From Tenacibaculum finnmarkense (lineage in GTDB: Bacteria; Bacteroidota; Bacteroidia; Flavobacteriales; Flavobacteriaceae), in NCBI RefSeq assembly GCF_900239185.1, contig NZ_OENA01000053.1:186305-250304 (forward strand): DNA of 64,000 nucleotides. Direction: 5' to 3'. The first letter of the stretch is position 1. Every line of letters begins with the position of its first letter. Below, piece after piece: positions 1-8,273 of the stretch. The notes beneath the pieces were generated by a model. It saw nothing but the letters and a program-made list of their open reading frames with translations. It searched no databases and had not been told where the DNA came from. The translations under genes were made by a program, and so were the position numbers.

Positions 1-1049
1 TCATAATTTTCTACGGTTTTTAATAATTGTTTTTCAAAGTCATAAATAGCATCAATAGTTTCGATAGGTATTTTTGTTCCTTTTTTATCTTCATTAAAAA
101 CACTAATATATTTATTTATTCCGTTAAGATGGAGTCTGCAAATCGGTTTTCTATTATTATCATCTAACAAAATACCAAAATAAGATTGGGTATCTCTAAA
201 TACAATTCTACTTGTTTTTAGTTTTCGGCGAAGAATAGCAACCACTATTCGATAAGCCTCCATTTCTTCTTCGGTAGTTTCAATTTTGCTTTTAGGCTCT
301 TCTTCGATTTCCTCTTCCTCAATTTTTTGTTTTTCAACCTCTTTGGTTAAAGCTGAATTTAAACGGTCGTTTACTTTTTCGCTAATTATTTGTGTAAAAG
401 CTTTACCAACTATTTCTTTAAATTCTTCCATAATACTTGCGTGTAACCTACCGCTGTAGGCTTTGTTAGCAAATAATTTAACAAATTCATTTGAAGGAGC
501 TTTTAACTCAATATCAATTAAATTTTTTATTTCTCTAGTATATTTTAAATTACTAGCATTGCTAACAATTTTTGAAACATCAAATTTTGATTTGTGAAAT
601 TTTTCAATTTCTTTCGAGGTACTTTCTTTTATATTGGTGATGTCAAATTCTAAAAATGGTTTTTCATCCATTTTATTAGAAGCATCTAAATCGGTATAAA
701 ATCGGTAAATAATTCCGTTTGTAAGAAGCGCAAACCGTGTTTTTGTTACATGAAAATATCTAAACAATTGAGAGTTGTGAACGTTTAAATCTTGTTTCCA
801 ATTTTTACATTCTACAATTAAAATAGGTTCTCCATTTTGAAAAATAGCATAATCTACTTTTTCACCTTTTTTAAGCCCTAAATCTGCTGTAAATTCAGGA
901 ACAACTTCCAGGGGATTAAAAGCGTCATAGCCTAAAATATTTATGAAAGGCAAAGTGAAAGCATGTTTTGTGCTTTCTTCTGTTTCAATTTTATCTTTTA
1001 ATAGTAAAACTTTTTCAGCGAGTTCTTTTAGTTGATTGTGTAGTTCCAT
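1..1049 (-). CDS. HsdR N-terminal-like nuclease-fold protein (3' end cut by window)
   Basis: This reads from an ATG at 1047-1049 leftwards with no stop for 349 codons, so the C-terminus lies just outside the window. Residues 66-82 carry a PD-(D/E)XK nuclease signature: Asp66 in KVDYAIF, then Glu80 and Lys82 in IVECKNW. This is typical of the N-terminal domain of type I restriction subunit HsdR and of the solitary COG4748-like predicted restriction endonucleases. A very acidic, Glu-rich linker follows (about residues 245-265), then a C-terminal domain with basic strands. No helicase motifs, methylase or specificity subunit is visible nearby, so it is probably a stand-alone nuclease-like protein rather than a classical HsdR. 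Its biological role is inferred, not shown. Confidence 0.75.
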   Translation of the reverse strand, partial: MELHNQLKELAEKVLLLKDKIETEESTKHAFTLPFINILGYDAFNPLEVVPEFTADLGLKKGEKVDYAIFQNGEPILIVECKNWKQDLNVHNSQLFRYFHVTKTRFALLTNGIIYRFYTDLDASNKMDEKPFLEFDITNIKESTSKEIEKFHKSKFDVSKIVSNASNLKYTREIKNLIDIELKAPSNEFVKLFANKAYSGRLHASIMEEFKEIVGKAFTQIISEKVNDRLNSALTKEVEKQKIEEEEIEEEPKSKIETTEEEMEAYRIVVAILRRKLKTSRIVFRDTQSYFGILLDDNNRKPICRLHLNGINKYISVFNEDKKGTKIPIETIDAIYDFEKQLLKTVENY

Positions 1050-1200
1050 AGTTTTTATTTAGTTCCATTTATTAGCAATAATAGATAAACGCAAGTCATT
1101 ATCAGTTACTTACATTCTGTTTAGCCAAGTTAGGATAAAATAAAATAAGAATCAAACAAAAAAAACAACCCTTTTTAAGATTGCTTTTTATAGCAGAAAA

Positions 1201-1288
1201 CCGAATCCGTCAAGCTGAATTTAGTTCAGCTTCGCATCTTTATTTTCCGTAGTTTTTAGCTTTTTGATAAAATAAATTCAGTTTTGAA
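1201..1288. repeat. Dispersed repeat family B (CAGCATGACG-type), copy 1
   Basis: The copy contains the hairpin AAGCTGAA-TTTAG-TTCAGCTT followed by TATTTTCCGTAGTTTTTAG and a second, partial arm, AATAAATTCAG. It aligns over its whole length with the copy at 3669-3768. Confidence 0.7.
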
Positions 1289-1341
1289 TAAAGATAGCCG
1301 AAATTTTCACAATAAAATTAAAATAGTCTTCGAGTAGCAAC

Positions 1342-1374
1342 AGACCTCACAGGTTTTTAAAACCTGTGAGGTCT
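1342..1374. repeat. Perfect hairpin repeat (ACCTCACAGG-type)
   Basis: Two 16-base arms, AGACCTCACAGGTTTT and AAAACCTGTGAGGTCT, are separated by one base. It resembles short palindromes widely scattered in Bacteroidota spacers. No second copy was noticed in this window. Confidence 0.7.
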
Positions 1375-1412
1375 AAGTTTAACTAAATAATTTAGGTACT
1401 TTATTTTTAAAC

Positions 1413-1459
1413 AAGTTCTCGATACCATTTTTTGAAGGAAAAAATCACTCGAACTAACA
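1413..1459. repeat. Dispersed repeat family C (TCGAGAAC/GTTCGAGTGA-type), copy 1
   Basis: The sequence GTTCTCGATACCATTTTTTG, an A-run, then TCACTCGAACTAAC matches, in reverse complement, the copy at 13522-13569 with only a few changes. Confidence 0.7.
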
Positions 1460-1500
1460 ATTTCTTTAATTTTTAAACAAGCTTTGATAGATTATCAAAC

Positions 1501-1534
1501 AAAAAAAGCAACCTCAAATGAGATTGCTTTTTTA
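1501..1534 (-). terminator. lysS terminator
   Basis: The inverted repeat AAAGCAAcCTC / GAGaTTGCTTT is flanked by an A-run and a T-run. It lies 20 bases beyond the lysS stop codon and could work in both directions. Confidence 0.75.
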
Positions 1535-1553
1535 TAGTATATGTAAGAAAAAA

Positions 1554-3248
1554 TTACACTAATTCAACAAATAAACCTTCTTCAGTTTTTTCAACTTTCG
1601 CTAATTTATTTTTAGTTAAACCTTTAATTGTTTTATCCCATTTTTTGTTAGATAAACTCGATTGTATCTTTAAATTATTCAAATCTATTCTTTCAGATTT
1701 TTCAATAATCGCTAAAACCGCTTTTTCATCGTCACTTAATTCAACAGAAGGTGCTTTTTTCTCAGGTCTCATTTGAGGAAAAAATAACACTTCTTGAATA
1801 GACGCATTATTCGTTAAATACATAATTAACCTGTCCATTCCGATTCCTAAACCAGAAGTAGGAGGCATTCCGTATTCTAAAGCACGTAAAAAGTCATTAT
1901 CGATAAATTCCGAAGCTTCATCATCACCACGTTCGGCTAATTTTAACTGCGCTTCAAAACGTTCACGTTGGTCAATCGGGTCGTTTAATTCAGAATAAGC
2001 GTTGGCAATTTCCTTACCACAAACCATTAATTCAAAACGCTCTGTTAATTCAGGATTATCTCTGTGTTCTTTACATAAAGGAGACATTTCCTTCGGATAA
2101 TCAGTAATAAAAGTAGGCTGAATGTAATTTCCTTCACATTTTTCACCGAACATTTCATCAATTAATTTTCCTTTCCCCATGGTTGCATCCACTTCGATAC
2201 CCATTTCTTTAGCAGCCTCAAAAAGCTCCGTTTCCGATTTTCCGTTAATATCAAAACCAGTAAAATGTTTGATAGAATCAGCCATAGTAACTCTTGCGTA
2301 TGGCGCTTTAAAATCAATCTTATGCTCTCCAAAAGTTGCTTCACTCGTTCCGTTTACCGCAATTGCACAATGTTCTAATAACTTTTCAGTAAAGTCCATC
2401 ATCCAGTTGTAATCTTTATAAGCTACATAAATTTCCATAGCAGTAAATTCAGGATTATGCGTTCTGTCCATCCCTTCATTTCTGAAGTTTTTAGAAAACT
2501 CATAAACACCATCAAAACCACCAACAATTAAACGTTTTAAGTATAATTCGTTCGCAATACGCATATATAAAGGCACATCTAAAGCATTGTGATGTGTCAT
2601 AAAAGGTCTTGCAGAAGCACCACCAGCAATAGGCTGTAAAATTGGCGTTTCAACTTCAAAATAACCAGAATCGTTAAAAAAGTTACGCATTGCAGTAAAT
2701 AACTTTGTACGCTTTACAAACACTTCTTTTACATGCGGATTTACCACTAAATCAGCATAACGCTGACGGTAACGCATCTCAGGATCTGTAAAAGCATCAT
2801 AAGTAACACCATCTTTTACCTTTGGCATTGGCAAAGGTTTTAAAGATTTGCTCAATAATTTAAAAGATTTTACTTTTACTGTTTTCTCACCAACTTTCGT
2901 GGTAAATAACTCACCTTCAACACCGATAAAATCACCTAAATCTAATAATTTTTTAAAAACATCATTATATAAAGTTTTATCTTCTCCAGTACAAATTTCA
3001 TCTCTATTAAAATAAAGTTGAATTCTACCTTCACTATCTTGTAATTGAGCAAAAGAAGCTTTTCCTTGTATATTGATAGCCATTAATCGCCCAGCAATAA
3101 CTACCTGTTTATCTTGCGCAAAGTTTTCTTTTATTTCTTTAGAATTTGAATCTAATGGGAATAAATCAGCAGGATATGGGTTGATACCTAATTCACGTAA
3201 TTTCCCTAATTTTTCTCTACGTACAACTTCTTGTTCTGATAATTGCAT
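1554..3248 (-). CDS. lysS: Lysyl-tRNA synthetase, class II
   Basis: It charges tRNA-Lys with lysine in the cytoplasm. An N-terminal OB-fold anticodon-binding domain (about residues 35-130) is followed by the class II catalytic core. Motif 2 is [20 protein letters not shown] near residue 255, and motif 3 is [12 protein letters not shown] near residue 465. The chosen start ([13 protein letters not shown], 564 aa) sits just downstream of a TATCTTTG promoter box. A start 20 codons further up would lie inside that promoter. About 60 residues after motif 3 (from [12 protein letters not shown] to the end) form an extra C-terminal segment that the roughly 500-aa enterobacterial enzymes lack; it looks like a small winged-helix domain. 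It is a single gene with its own promoter and terminator. Confidence 0.97.
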   Translation of the reverse strand: MQLSEQEVVRREKLGKLRELGINPYPADLFPLDSNSKEIKENFAQDKQVVIAGRLMAINIQGKASFAQLQDSEGRIQLYFNRDEICTGEDKTLYNDVFKKLLDLGDFIGVEGELFTTKVGEKTVKVKSFKLLSKSLKPLPMPKVKDGVTYDAFTDPEMRYRQRYADLVVNPHVKEVFVKRTKLFTAMRNFFNDSGYFEVETPILQPIAGGASARPFMTHHNALDVPLYMRIANELYLKRLIVGGFDGVYEFSKNFRNEGMDRTHNPEFTAMEIYVAYKDYNWMMDFTEKLLEHCAIAVNGTSEATFGEHKIDFKAPYARVTMADSIKHFTGFDINGKSETELFEAAKEMGIEVDATMGKGKLIDEMFGEKCEGNYIQPTFITDYPKEMSPLCKEHRDNPELTERFELMVCGKEIANAYSELNDPIDQRERFEAQLKLAERGDDEASEFIDNDFLRALEYGMPPTSGLGIGMDRLIMYLTNNASIQEVLFFPQMRPEKKAPSVELSDDEKAVLAIIEKSERIDLNNLKIQSSLSNKKWDKTIKGLTKNKLAKVEKTEEGLFVELV

Positions 3249-3277
3249 GGCTTGTTTTTTTATTTTTAATGAAGGAG

Positions 3278-3308
3278 CAAAGATACAATCAATTGAAATA
3301 GTACACAA
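3278..3308 (-). promoter_or_regulatory. lysS promoter
   Basis: On the minus strand TTG (3308-3306) and TATCTTTG (3285-3278) are 20 bases apart, matching the Bacteroidota sigma-A consensus. The position rules out the longer lysS reading frame. Confidence 0.75.
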
Positions 3309-3350
3309 TGATTAACAAAATCACCTTTTTTGTTAAAAAACGAAAAAAGT

Positions 3351-3380
3351 TTGGTAAATGTGTAAAAAAGTGTATATTTG
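3351..3380 (+). promoter_or_regulatory. Promoter of the candidate small RNA
   Basis: TTG (3351-3353), a 19-base spacer and TATATTTG (3373-3380) form a near-ideal Bacteroidota promoter. No open reading frame starts within 450 bases downstream. Confidence 0.7.
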
Positions 3381-3383
3381 CAG

Positions 3384-3495
3384 GCTGATTTTTTTTTAAA
3401 GGTCAGCAATTTAGTTGTGTTGTTAGGCACTTTAAATAGTGTCATGGTTTTGTTAACCAATGGAAAGCTTCCCTGAGATGGGTCGCTTTTTTTTT
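3384..3495 (+). ncRNA. Candidate small RNA, about 110 nt
   Basis: Starting a few bases after a strong promoter box, the sequence folds into a series of local hairpins. The 5' stem is GCTGATTTTT with AAAGGTCAGC (10 pairs including two G-U, loop TTTT). The second is GGCACT with AGTGTC. The third is TGGTT with AACCA. The last is a terminator, AAAGC-tt-CCC with GGG-tc-GCTTT, followed by nine T. No reading frame fits the transcript. Promoter, compact structure and terminator together support a stand-alone regulatory or housekeeping RNA. I could not match it to a known family from memory; the Bacteroidota Flavo-1 RNA is one to compare. It is transcribed away from lysS. Confidence 0.6.
3466..3495 (+). 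terminator. Terminator of the candidate small RNA
   Basis: AAAGC and GCTTT pair around a 2x2 internal loop and a CCC/GGG stem, then comes a run of nine T. Confidence 0.7.
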
Positions 3496-3514
3496 GTGCT
3501 AAATTTTAATTTTT

Positions 3515-3603
3515 GAAGCAATTTCCCGCTTTCCGCACTCGCTCTTTTTTTGAAGAAAAATCAAAAAAAGGAGCTCAAACAATTGCTTCAATCGGGGCTA
3601 GGC
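3515..3603 (+). repeat. Dispersed repeat family A, copy 1
   Basis: The outer arms GAAGCAATT and AATTGCTTC pair perfectly. Inside are CCCGCTTTCCGCACTCGCT, a T-run/A-run inner stem ending GGAGCTC, and the tail ATCGGGGCTAGGCA. Other copies are at 8154, 37710, 47457 and 63496. Confidence 0.85.
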
Positions 3604-3668
3604 ATATTTACTCGATTTATTATTTTAAACAAAATTTCATTAAAAAATCTTTTACCTCTAAAAAATCG

Positions 3669-3768
3669 AGTCCGTCAAACTGAATTTATTTCAGTTTCAC
3701 ATCCTAATTTTCCGTAGTTCTTAGTTTTATGCGATGCTGAAATAAATTCAGCATGACGTTTATATCTA
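3669..3768. repeat. Dispersed repeat family B, copy 2
   Basis: This full-length copy has two hairpins: AACTGAA/TTCAGTT and ATGCTGAA-ataaa-TTCAGCAT. They are joined by TTTTCCGTAGTTCTTAG, the same layout as the copy at 1201-1288. Confidence 0.7.
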
Positions 3769-3782
3769 AAAAAATACTTTTC

Positions 3783-3823
3783 AACTAAATAATTAGTTGT
3801 AACTAGTTATTTAGTTATATTTG
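3783..3823 (+). promoter_or_regulatory. Tandem BlaI-type operators overlapping the blaI-M56 promoter
   Basis: Two 16-base palindromes lie two bases apart: AACTAAATAATTAGTT (3783-3798) and AACTAGTTATTTAGTT (3801-3816). The second is almost the reverse complement of the first. They cover the region just before the promoter box TATATTTG (3816-3823). ACTA/TAGT half-sites fit the operators of BlaI/MecI repressors, so the downstream repressor very probably controls its own operon here. Confidence 0.75.
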
Positions 3824-3851
3824 TAACAAACAAATAGACTATCCAAAAAAA

Positions 3852-4220
3852 ATGAGCAAACAATTAACAAAAGCCGAAGAGCAAATAATGCAGGTATTAT
3901 GGAATTTAAAAATAGCGTCGGTAAAAGAAGTTATAACGGAATTACCAGCACCAAAACCTGCTTATAATACGGTATCAACCATCATTAGAATTTTAGAAAC
4001 CAAAAAATTTGTAGGACATCAGCAAAAGGGTAGAGGTTATGTCTATTATCCGTTGGTAGAAAAAACGGCGTATAGTAATGATAGTTTACATAAACTAATG
4101 AACAGTTATTTTGAAGGTTCTTTTAAAAGTATGGTGTCTTTTTTTATGAAAGAAAATAAAATGGATATTAAAGAATTAGAAAGCATTTTAAAAGAAGTCG
4201 ATAAAAACAAAAAGCCATGA
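3852..4220 (+). CDS. BlaI/MecI/CopY-family transcriptional repressor
   Basis: This 122-aa winged-helix repressor (Penicillinase_R family) begins MSKQLTKAEEQIMQVLW. The DNA-binding part covers about residues 5-75 (NTVSTIIRILETKKFV recognition region) and the helical C-terminus supplies the dimer interface that family proteases cut. Its stop codon overlaps the start of the M56 peptidase gene (ATGA), the usual coupling of a repressor with its membrane sensor-protease. Two palindromic operators lie just upstream. No beta-lactamase or mecA-like target gene follows, so the inducer and wider regulon are unknown. Confidence 0.92.
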   Translation: MSKQLTKAEEQIMQVLWNLKIASVKEVITELPAPKPAYNTVSTIIRILETKKFVGHQQKGRGYVYYPLVEKTAYSNDSLHKLMNSYFEGSFKSMVSFFMKENKMDIKELESILKEVDKNKKP

Positions 4221-5728
4221 TAAATTATAGTATTCAGGTAATTTTATTTCAAGTATTATTTGTGACTGTTTATGATTTGTTTTTAAGTAAAGAAACATTT
4301 TTCGCTAAAAACAGGTGGTATTTGTTAAGTACTTCGGTTATTTCATTTTTATTGCCATTTTTAAAAATACCAAGCTTACAAAAAGCAGTAACAAAAGAGT
4401 ATCGTATTTTATTGCCAGAAGTAGTTTTATCACCTCAAAGTGTATTCGAAAAATCAGCATTTTATCAATCTATAAATTATGTAGAAGTATTTTTTATTAG
4501 TGGCTGTTTATTATTTTTTATAATATTCATTATAAAGCTGCATCAAATAATTTATTTAATTTTCAAATATGGAAGCGAAAACAAACGAAGCTACAAATTA
4601 GTTTTACTTCCTGAAAATTCAAAAGCTTTTTCATTTTTTAATTATATTTTTTTAGCTGTTGGAATTTCTGAAGAAAAACAAGAAAAAATAATTCAACACG
4701 AGTTGGTGCACAGCACACAAAAACACACATTTGACTTATTATTCTTTGAAATTCTTAGAATAGTGATGTGGTTTAATCCGATGATTTACGTGTATCAAAA
4801 CCGAATAACCTTAGTACATGAATATCTTTCTGATGATGAATTAAGTAAAAACACCTTAAAAGAAAATTATATAAATAATTTATTGTCAGATGTATTTCAG
4901 ATAGATAATATTTCATTTATCAATCAATTTTATAAACATTCATTAATTAAAAAACGAGTTATTATGATGACAAAAGGAAAATCAAAAGAAGTAAAACAAT
5001 TGAAGTATTTGGTGCTAATTCCGATGTTAGTAAGCATGGTTTTATATACTTCTTGTAATGTTGAAAAAAATGAAATTAAACCATCAGTAAAACAACCTAT
5101 AACGGTTTATGAAACTATAAATGGTAAAATAACAGCCGTACCTTCTAGTGGTTATCAGAGTAAATATCTTGATATTTATTCAGGAAATGGTATGCCTAAT
5201 ACCAAAGAAGTTTTAGTATCAGAATTAACATCTGAAGAAAAAGAGGAATATCAAGATTTATTAAATAGTTTAGAAGATATTTCTTTACCAATTAAAATGA
5301 GAATTTTTGAAACTGCTAATAATAGAAAAATGATTTTTTTTGAATCTGAATCTAAAAGGTTAAAAAAATTAGTAGATAATAATAATATTACTTTTTCAGA
5401 TTTAGATAAAACACCAACATTTCCAGGTTGTCAAGAAAATGATAAAGAATGTTTTAATAACAGTTTATTACATTTTGTGAAAGAAAATTTTGATACTAAA
5501 TTAGTAAATTCATTAGGTTTATCCGCAGGAAAAAAGAGAGCTTATGTTCAGTTTAAAATTGATAAAAAAGGTGCTATTATTGATATTAAAGCACGTACGC
5601 CACATAAAAAAATAGAAGAAGCAGTTATAGCAGTACTACAAAAATTACCTAAAATAATACCAGGAGAAATAGCCGGAAAAGTAGTAGAAACAGGTTATGT
5701 TTTGCCAATTAGTTTTAATGTTGAATAA
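4217..5728 (+). CDS. M56 (BlaR1-type) membrane peptidase with TonB-like C-terminal domain
   Basis: This 503-aa membrane zinc peptidase is expected to cleave the co-encoded BlaI repressor. Hydrophobic segments lie near residues 5-23, 33-52, 86-112 and 262-281. The zinc site is HELVH at 161-165, followed by the M56 helix with EYLSDDE. After the last membrane segment comes a periplasmic part ending in a TonB_C-like domain (about 420-503, VQFKIDKKGAIIDIK ... GYVLPISFNVE) instead of the penicillin-binding sensor of BlaR1. This M56-TonB arrangement is common in Bacteroidota. What it senses is unknown. The gene overlaps the repressor gene by four bases and the operon ends at the terminator at 5740. 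Confidence 0.9.
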   Translation: MINYSIQVILFQVLFVTVYDLFLSKETFFAKNRWYLLSTSVISFLLPFLKIPSLQKAVTKEYRILLPEVVLSPQSVFEKSAFYQSINYVEVFFISGCLLFFIIFIIKLHQIIYLIFKYGSENKRSYKLVLLPENSKAFSFFNYIFLAVGISEEKQEKIIQHELVHSTQKHTFDLLFFEILRIVMWFNPMIYVYQNRITLVHEYLSDDELSKNTLKENYINNLLSDVFQIDNISFINQFYKHSLIKKRVIMMTKGKSKEVKQLKYLVLIPMLVSMVLYTSCNVEKNEIKPSVKQPITVYETINGKITAVPSSGYQSKYLDIYSGNGMPNTKEVLVSELTSEEKEEYQDLLNSLEDISLPIKMRIFETANNRKMIFFESESKRLKKLVDNNNITFSDLDKTPTFPGCQENDKECFNNSLLHFVKENFDTKLVNSLGLSAGKKRAYVQFKIDKKGAIIDIKARTPHKKIEEAVIAVLQKLPKIIPGEIAGKVVETGYVLPISFNVE

Positions 5729-5739
5729 ATAAAATACTT

Positions 5740-5767
5740 AAAAGCCGAAGTACTACTTCGGCTTTTA
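5740..5767. terminator. Bidirectional terminator between M56 and GH3 genes
   Basis: AAAGCCGAAG-TACTA-CTTCGGCTTT is a perfect 10-bp stem between convergent genes. It overlaps the stop codon of the GH3-family gene. Confidence 0.85.
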
Positions 5768-7273
5768 TAATTCGAGTAATTCTTCTACAAAATTACGAGA
5801 ATTAGACAAACGAGGCACTTTATGTTGCCCACCTAACTTTCCTTTTTTAGTAAACCAATCGTAAAATAAATTTGTACGTGCTATGTGTATTATTGGCATT
5901 GCTAAAGTCATATTATTATAGCGTTTAGCCTCATAATCAGAATTTATCTTCTTTAAATTATCGTCTAATAATTCGGTAAAATACGCCATATTTTCAGGTA
6001 AATTATCAAACTCGATAATCCATTGATGCCCGCCACTTTTTTTATCAACCATAAAAATAGGACCAACTGTATATTCTTTAATACTTGCTTTTGTTTTTTT
6101 GCAGGCAATTTTTAAGGCATCTTCGGCATTTTCAATAATTAACTCTTCGCCAAAAACATTAATATGATGTTTGGTGCGCCCTGTAATTTTTATACGATAC
6201 GGATTTGTGTTGGTAAAACGAACAGTATCGCCAATTAAATAACGCCATAAACCGCTGTTTGTGGTAATTATTATAGCATAATTAACACCTGTTTTTACTT
6301 CCGATAACGGAATTGCAGTAGAATTTTCGCCGTCATATTGTGTCATTGGAATAAATTCATAAAAAATACCATAGTCTAGCATTAGCAGTAATTCATCTGA
6401 ATTATTTACATCCTGAATGGCAAAAAAACCTTCCGAAGCATTATAGGTTTCGTAATATTTAAACTCTTTTTTAGGAATTAATTTTTGATACTGCTCACGG
6501 TAAGGGCTAAAATTTACGCCACCATGAAAATAAACCTCTAAATTAGGCCAAACCTCCAATATATTATCTTTTCCTGTTTTTTCTAAAACCCTATTTAAAA
6601 GCACTAACATCCAACTAGGAACGCCTACTAAGCTAGTAATATTTTCATCAATAGTTTCATTAATAATAGCCTCCATTTTGGTTTCCCATTCCGCCATTAA
6701 AGAAACTTCGTGGCTAGGAGCGGAGCTAAAATCGGCCCAAAAAGGTAGGTTTTTAGTTAAAATTGCCGATAAATCACCAAAAGATGAATTGTTGTTTTCG
6801 TAAATAGCCGTGCTACCGCCTAATTTTAAGCCTTTTCCTTTAAACATTTTCGAATTTTCGTTGTTCGAAACATACAAACACAACATGTCTTTCCCTGCCT
6901 TTAAATGACAATCTTCAATTGCCTGATTGCTAACAGGAATAAATTTACTTTTCGCATTGGTTGTTCCACTACTTTTTGCAAACCAACGAATAGGCGTAGG
7001 CCAAAATAGGTTTTGTTCTCCTTTTCGGCAGCGTTCAATAAGCGGTTCGATGCTTTCATATTTTTGTATCGGCACATTTTTTGAAAAATCAGTATAGTTT
7101 TCTATGGATAAAAAATTATGTGAAGCTCCAAATTCGGTGTTTTTAGCTGTATTTATTAATTTTAGAAGCAATTCATTTTGAACATCAATAGGATATTTTA
7201 AAAATAATTCTACTTGGTGTTTACGCTTTTTTAAAAACCAAGAAATGATTGAATTTATAAATGGAAACGACAT
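5765..7273 (-). CDS. GH3 auxin-responsive promoter family protein (acyl-adenylating enzyme)
   Basis: This 502-aa member of the GH3 branch of the adenylate-forming superfamily carries the ATP-binding signature SSGTTNAKSKFIPVS near residues 97-112. Further family segments are FHGGVNFSPYREQY, YYETYNASEGFFAIQ and the hinge region ITGRTKHHINVFGEELIIENAEDAL. Plant relatives conjugate amino acids to hormones. In Bacteroidota the substrate is unknown and the plant-derived name should not be read as a function. The neighbours give no pathway hint. The start ATG at 7271-7273 gives the usual length of about 500 aa. Confidence 0.85.
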   Translation of the reverse strand: MSFPFINSIISWFLKKRKHQVELFLKYPIDVQNELLLKLINTAKNTEFGASHNFLSIENYTDFSKNVPIQKYESIEPLIERCRKGEQNLFWPTPIRWFAKSSGTTNAKSKFIPVSNQAIEDCHLKAGKDMLCLYVSNNENSKMFKGKGLKLGGSTAIYENNNSSFGDLSAILTKNLPFWADFSSAPSHEVSLMAEWETKMEAIINETIDENITSLVGVPSWMLVLLNRVLEKTGKDNILEVWPNLEVYFHGGVNFSPYREQYQKLIPKKEFKYYETYNASEGFFAIQDVNNSDELLLMLDYGIFYEFIPMTQYDGENSTAIPLSEVKTGVNYAIIITTNSGLWRYLIGDTVRFTNTNPYRIKITGRTKHHINVFGEELIIENAEDALKIACKKTKASIKEYTVGPIFMVDKKSGGHQWIIEFDNLPENMAYFTELLDDNLKKINSDYEAKRYNNMTLAMPIIHIARTNLFYDWFTKKGKLGGQHKVPRLSNSRNFVEELLEL

Positions 7274-7313
7274 AGGTTACAACTTAATTCGATTTAATTC
7301 AGTTTTTTTACTG

Positions 7314-7321
7314 TAATTTTG
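7314..7321 (+). promoter_or_regulatory. Promoter box of the DUF2797 gene
   Basis: TAATTTTG matches the TAnnTTTG box, 28 bases before the ATG. I see no good TTG at the expected distance. Confidence 0.45.
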
Positions 7322-7349
7322 TAAGGTTAAAAGTAATAAAATTTAAGAC

Positions 7350-8150
7350 ATGGAATACCAAGGAGTTTTAAAAAAAATGCGCACTGAAAATTTAGATACA
7401 GTTCAGTATTATTTAGATATGAAAACTGATTTTATAAATATGAATCAGTTGTTACAGAACAAAATAACGCTAAGTTTTGCAGGGTATGAATGTTTAAGTT
7501 GTCATTTAGAAAAAGAAATATATCGTCAAGGGTTTTGTAAAAAGTGTTTTTTTGAAACGCCAAATGCTGGCGATTGGATTATGCGCCCTGAATTAAGTAA
7601 AGCTCATTTAGATATTCAAGATAGAGATTTAGCTTATGAAAAAAGTGTACAATTAAAACCACATATTGTGTATTTAGCCAATTCTAGCAATGTAAAAGTG
7701 GGGGTTACAAGAAAAACACAAGTGCCAACTCGTTGGATAGATCAAGGCGCACACGAAGCTATTGAAATCGTTGAAGTGCCAAACAGGTATTTAGCAGGAA
7801 TTACAGAGGTTGCTTTAAAAGCACATGTTGCCGATAAAACCAATTGGCGAAAAATGCTAAAAAACGATATTGAAGATGAAAGTTTGCTATCTTGGAAAGA
7901 GAAATTAAAAGAATTTATTCCTGAACAAGCACAGCAATATATTATTGAAAATAATAAAGAAACGGCAATTAATTTTCCTGTTGATAAATACCCTTTAAAA
8001 CCAAAGAGTTTAAATATTGTAAAATCAGAAACTTATACGGGAGTTTTAGTTGGAGTAAAAGGGCAGTATTTAATTTTTGAAGACGATACTGTTTTTAATG
8101 TACGTTCTAACGAAGGTTTGGTGGTTAAACTAGAAGTGTTAAGTGAGTAA
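7350..8150 (+). CDS. DUF2797 family protein with a zinc-knuckle-like motif
   Basis: This 266-aa conserved protein has Cys48-x2-Cys51 and Cys63-x2-Cys66, spaced like a zinc ribbon or knuckle. The following segment (VYLANSSNVKVGVTRK ... PTRWIDQGA, about residues 107-133) resembles a GIY-YIG-type beta-hairpin and helix with the usual Arg. That suggests a nucleic-acid-related fold, but this is inference. The C-terminal part (GVLVGVKGQYLIFEDDTVFNVR) is a small beta domain. The family has no established function. The gene stands alone, divergent from the GH3 gene, and ends next to a family A repeat. Confidence 0.75.
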   Translation: MEYQGVLKKMRTENLDTVQYYLDMKTDFINMNQLLQNKITLSFAGYECLSCHLEKEIYRQGFCKKCFFETPNAGDWIMRPELSKAHLDIQDRDLAYEKSVQLKPHIVYLANSSNVKVGVTRKTQVPTRWIDQGAHEAIEIVEVPNRYLAGITEVALKAHVADKTNWRKMLKNDIEDESLLSWKEKLKEFIPEQAQQYIIENNKETAINFPVDKYPLKPKSLNIVKSETYTGVLVGVKGQYLIFEDDTVFNVRSNEGLVVKLEVLSE

Positions 8151-8153
8151 AAA

Positions 8154-8247
8154 TGCCTAGCCCCGATTGAAGCAATTGTTTGAGCTCTTTTTTATTTTTA
8201 TTTTTAAAAAATAAAAAAAGCGAGTGCGTAAAGCGGGAAGTTGCTTC
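8154..8247 (-). repeat. Dispersed repeat family A, copy 2
   Basis: This copy is inverted relative to copy 1: TGCCTAGCCCCGAT, then GAAGCAATTGTTTGAGCTC, an A/T-only loop, AGCGAGTGCGTAAAGCGGGA and AGTTGCTTC. It lies between convergent genes. Confidence 0.85.
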
Positions 8248-8273
8248 AAAAAAAATAAGAATTTAAAATATTA

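Larger units (their letters stand above)
1050..1553. other. Repeat-rich spacer without genes
   Basis: About 500 bases separate the nuclease-like gene from the end of lysS. I see no credible coding sequence. The spacer holds one copy each of three dispersed hairpin families and the lysS terminator, all listed separately. The stretch at 1157-1191 looks like a decayed second copy of the lysS terminator (an A-run, AACAACCC, then GATTGCTTTTTA). Confidence 0.7.
3249..3851. other. lysS-blaI spacer: two promoters, small RNA, repeats, operators
   Basis: This divergent spacer of about 600 bases has no credible protein gene. It carries the lysS promoter, a self-contained small RNA unit, one copy each of repeat families A and B, and the double operator of the BlaI-M56 pair. 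Each is listed separately. Confidence 0.7.

Noticed and set aside
3249-3308. N-terminal extension of lysS (20 residues)
   Set aside because: It overlaps the TATCTTTG promoter box and is not like other LysRS N-termini.
3266-3460. 64-aa reading frame on the minus strand
   Set aside because: It lies across the lysS promoter and antisense to the candidate small RNA. Composition is A/T-driven.
1201-3768. CRISPR array from repeated motifs
   Set aside because: Copies are few, far apart, in both orientations and without regular spacers. No cas genes are present.
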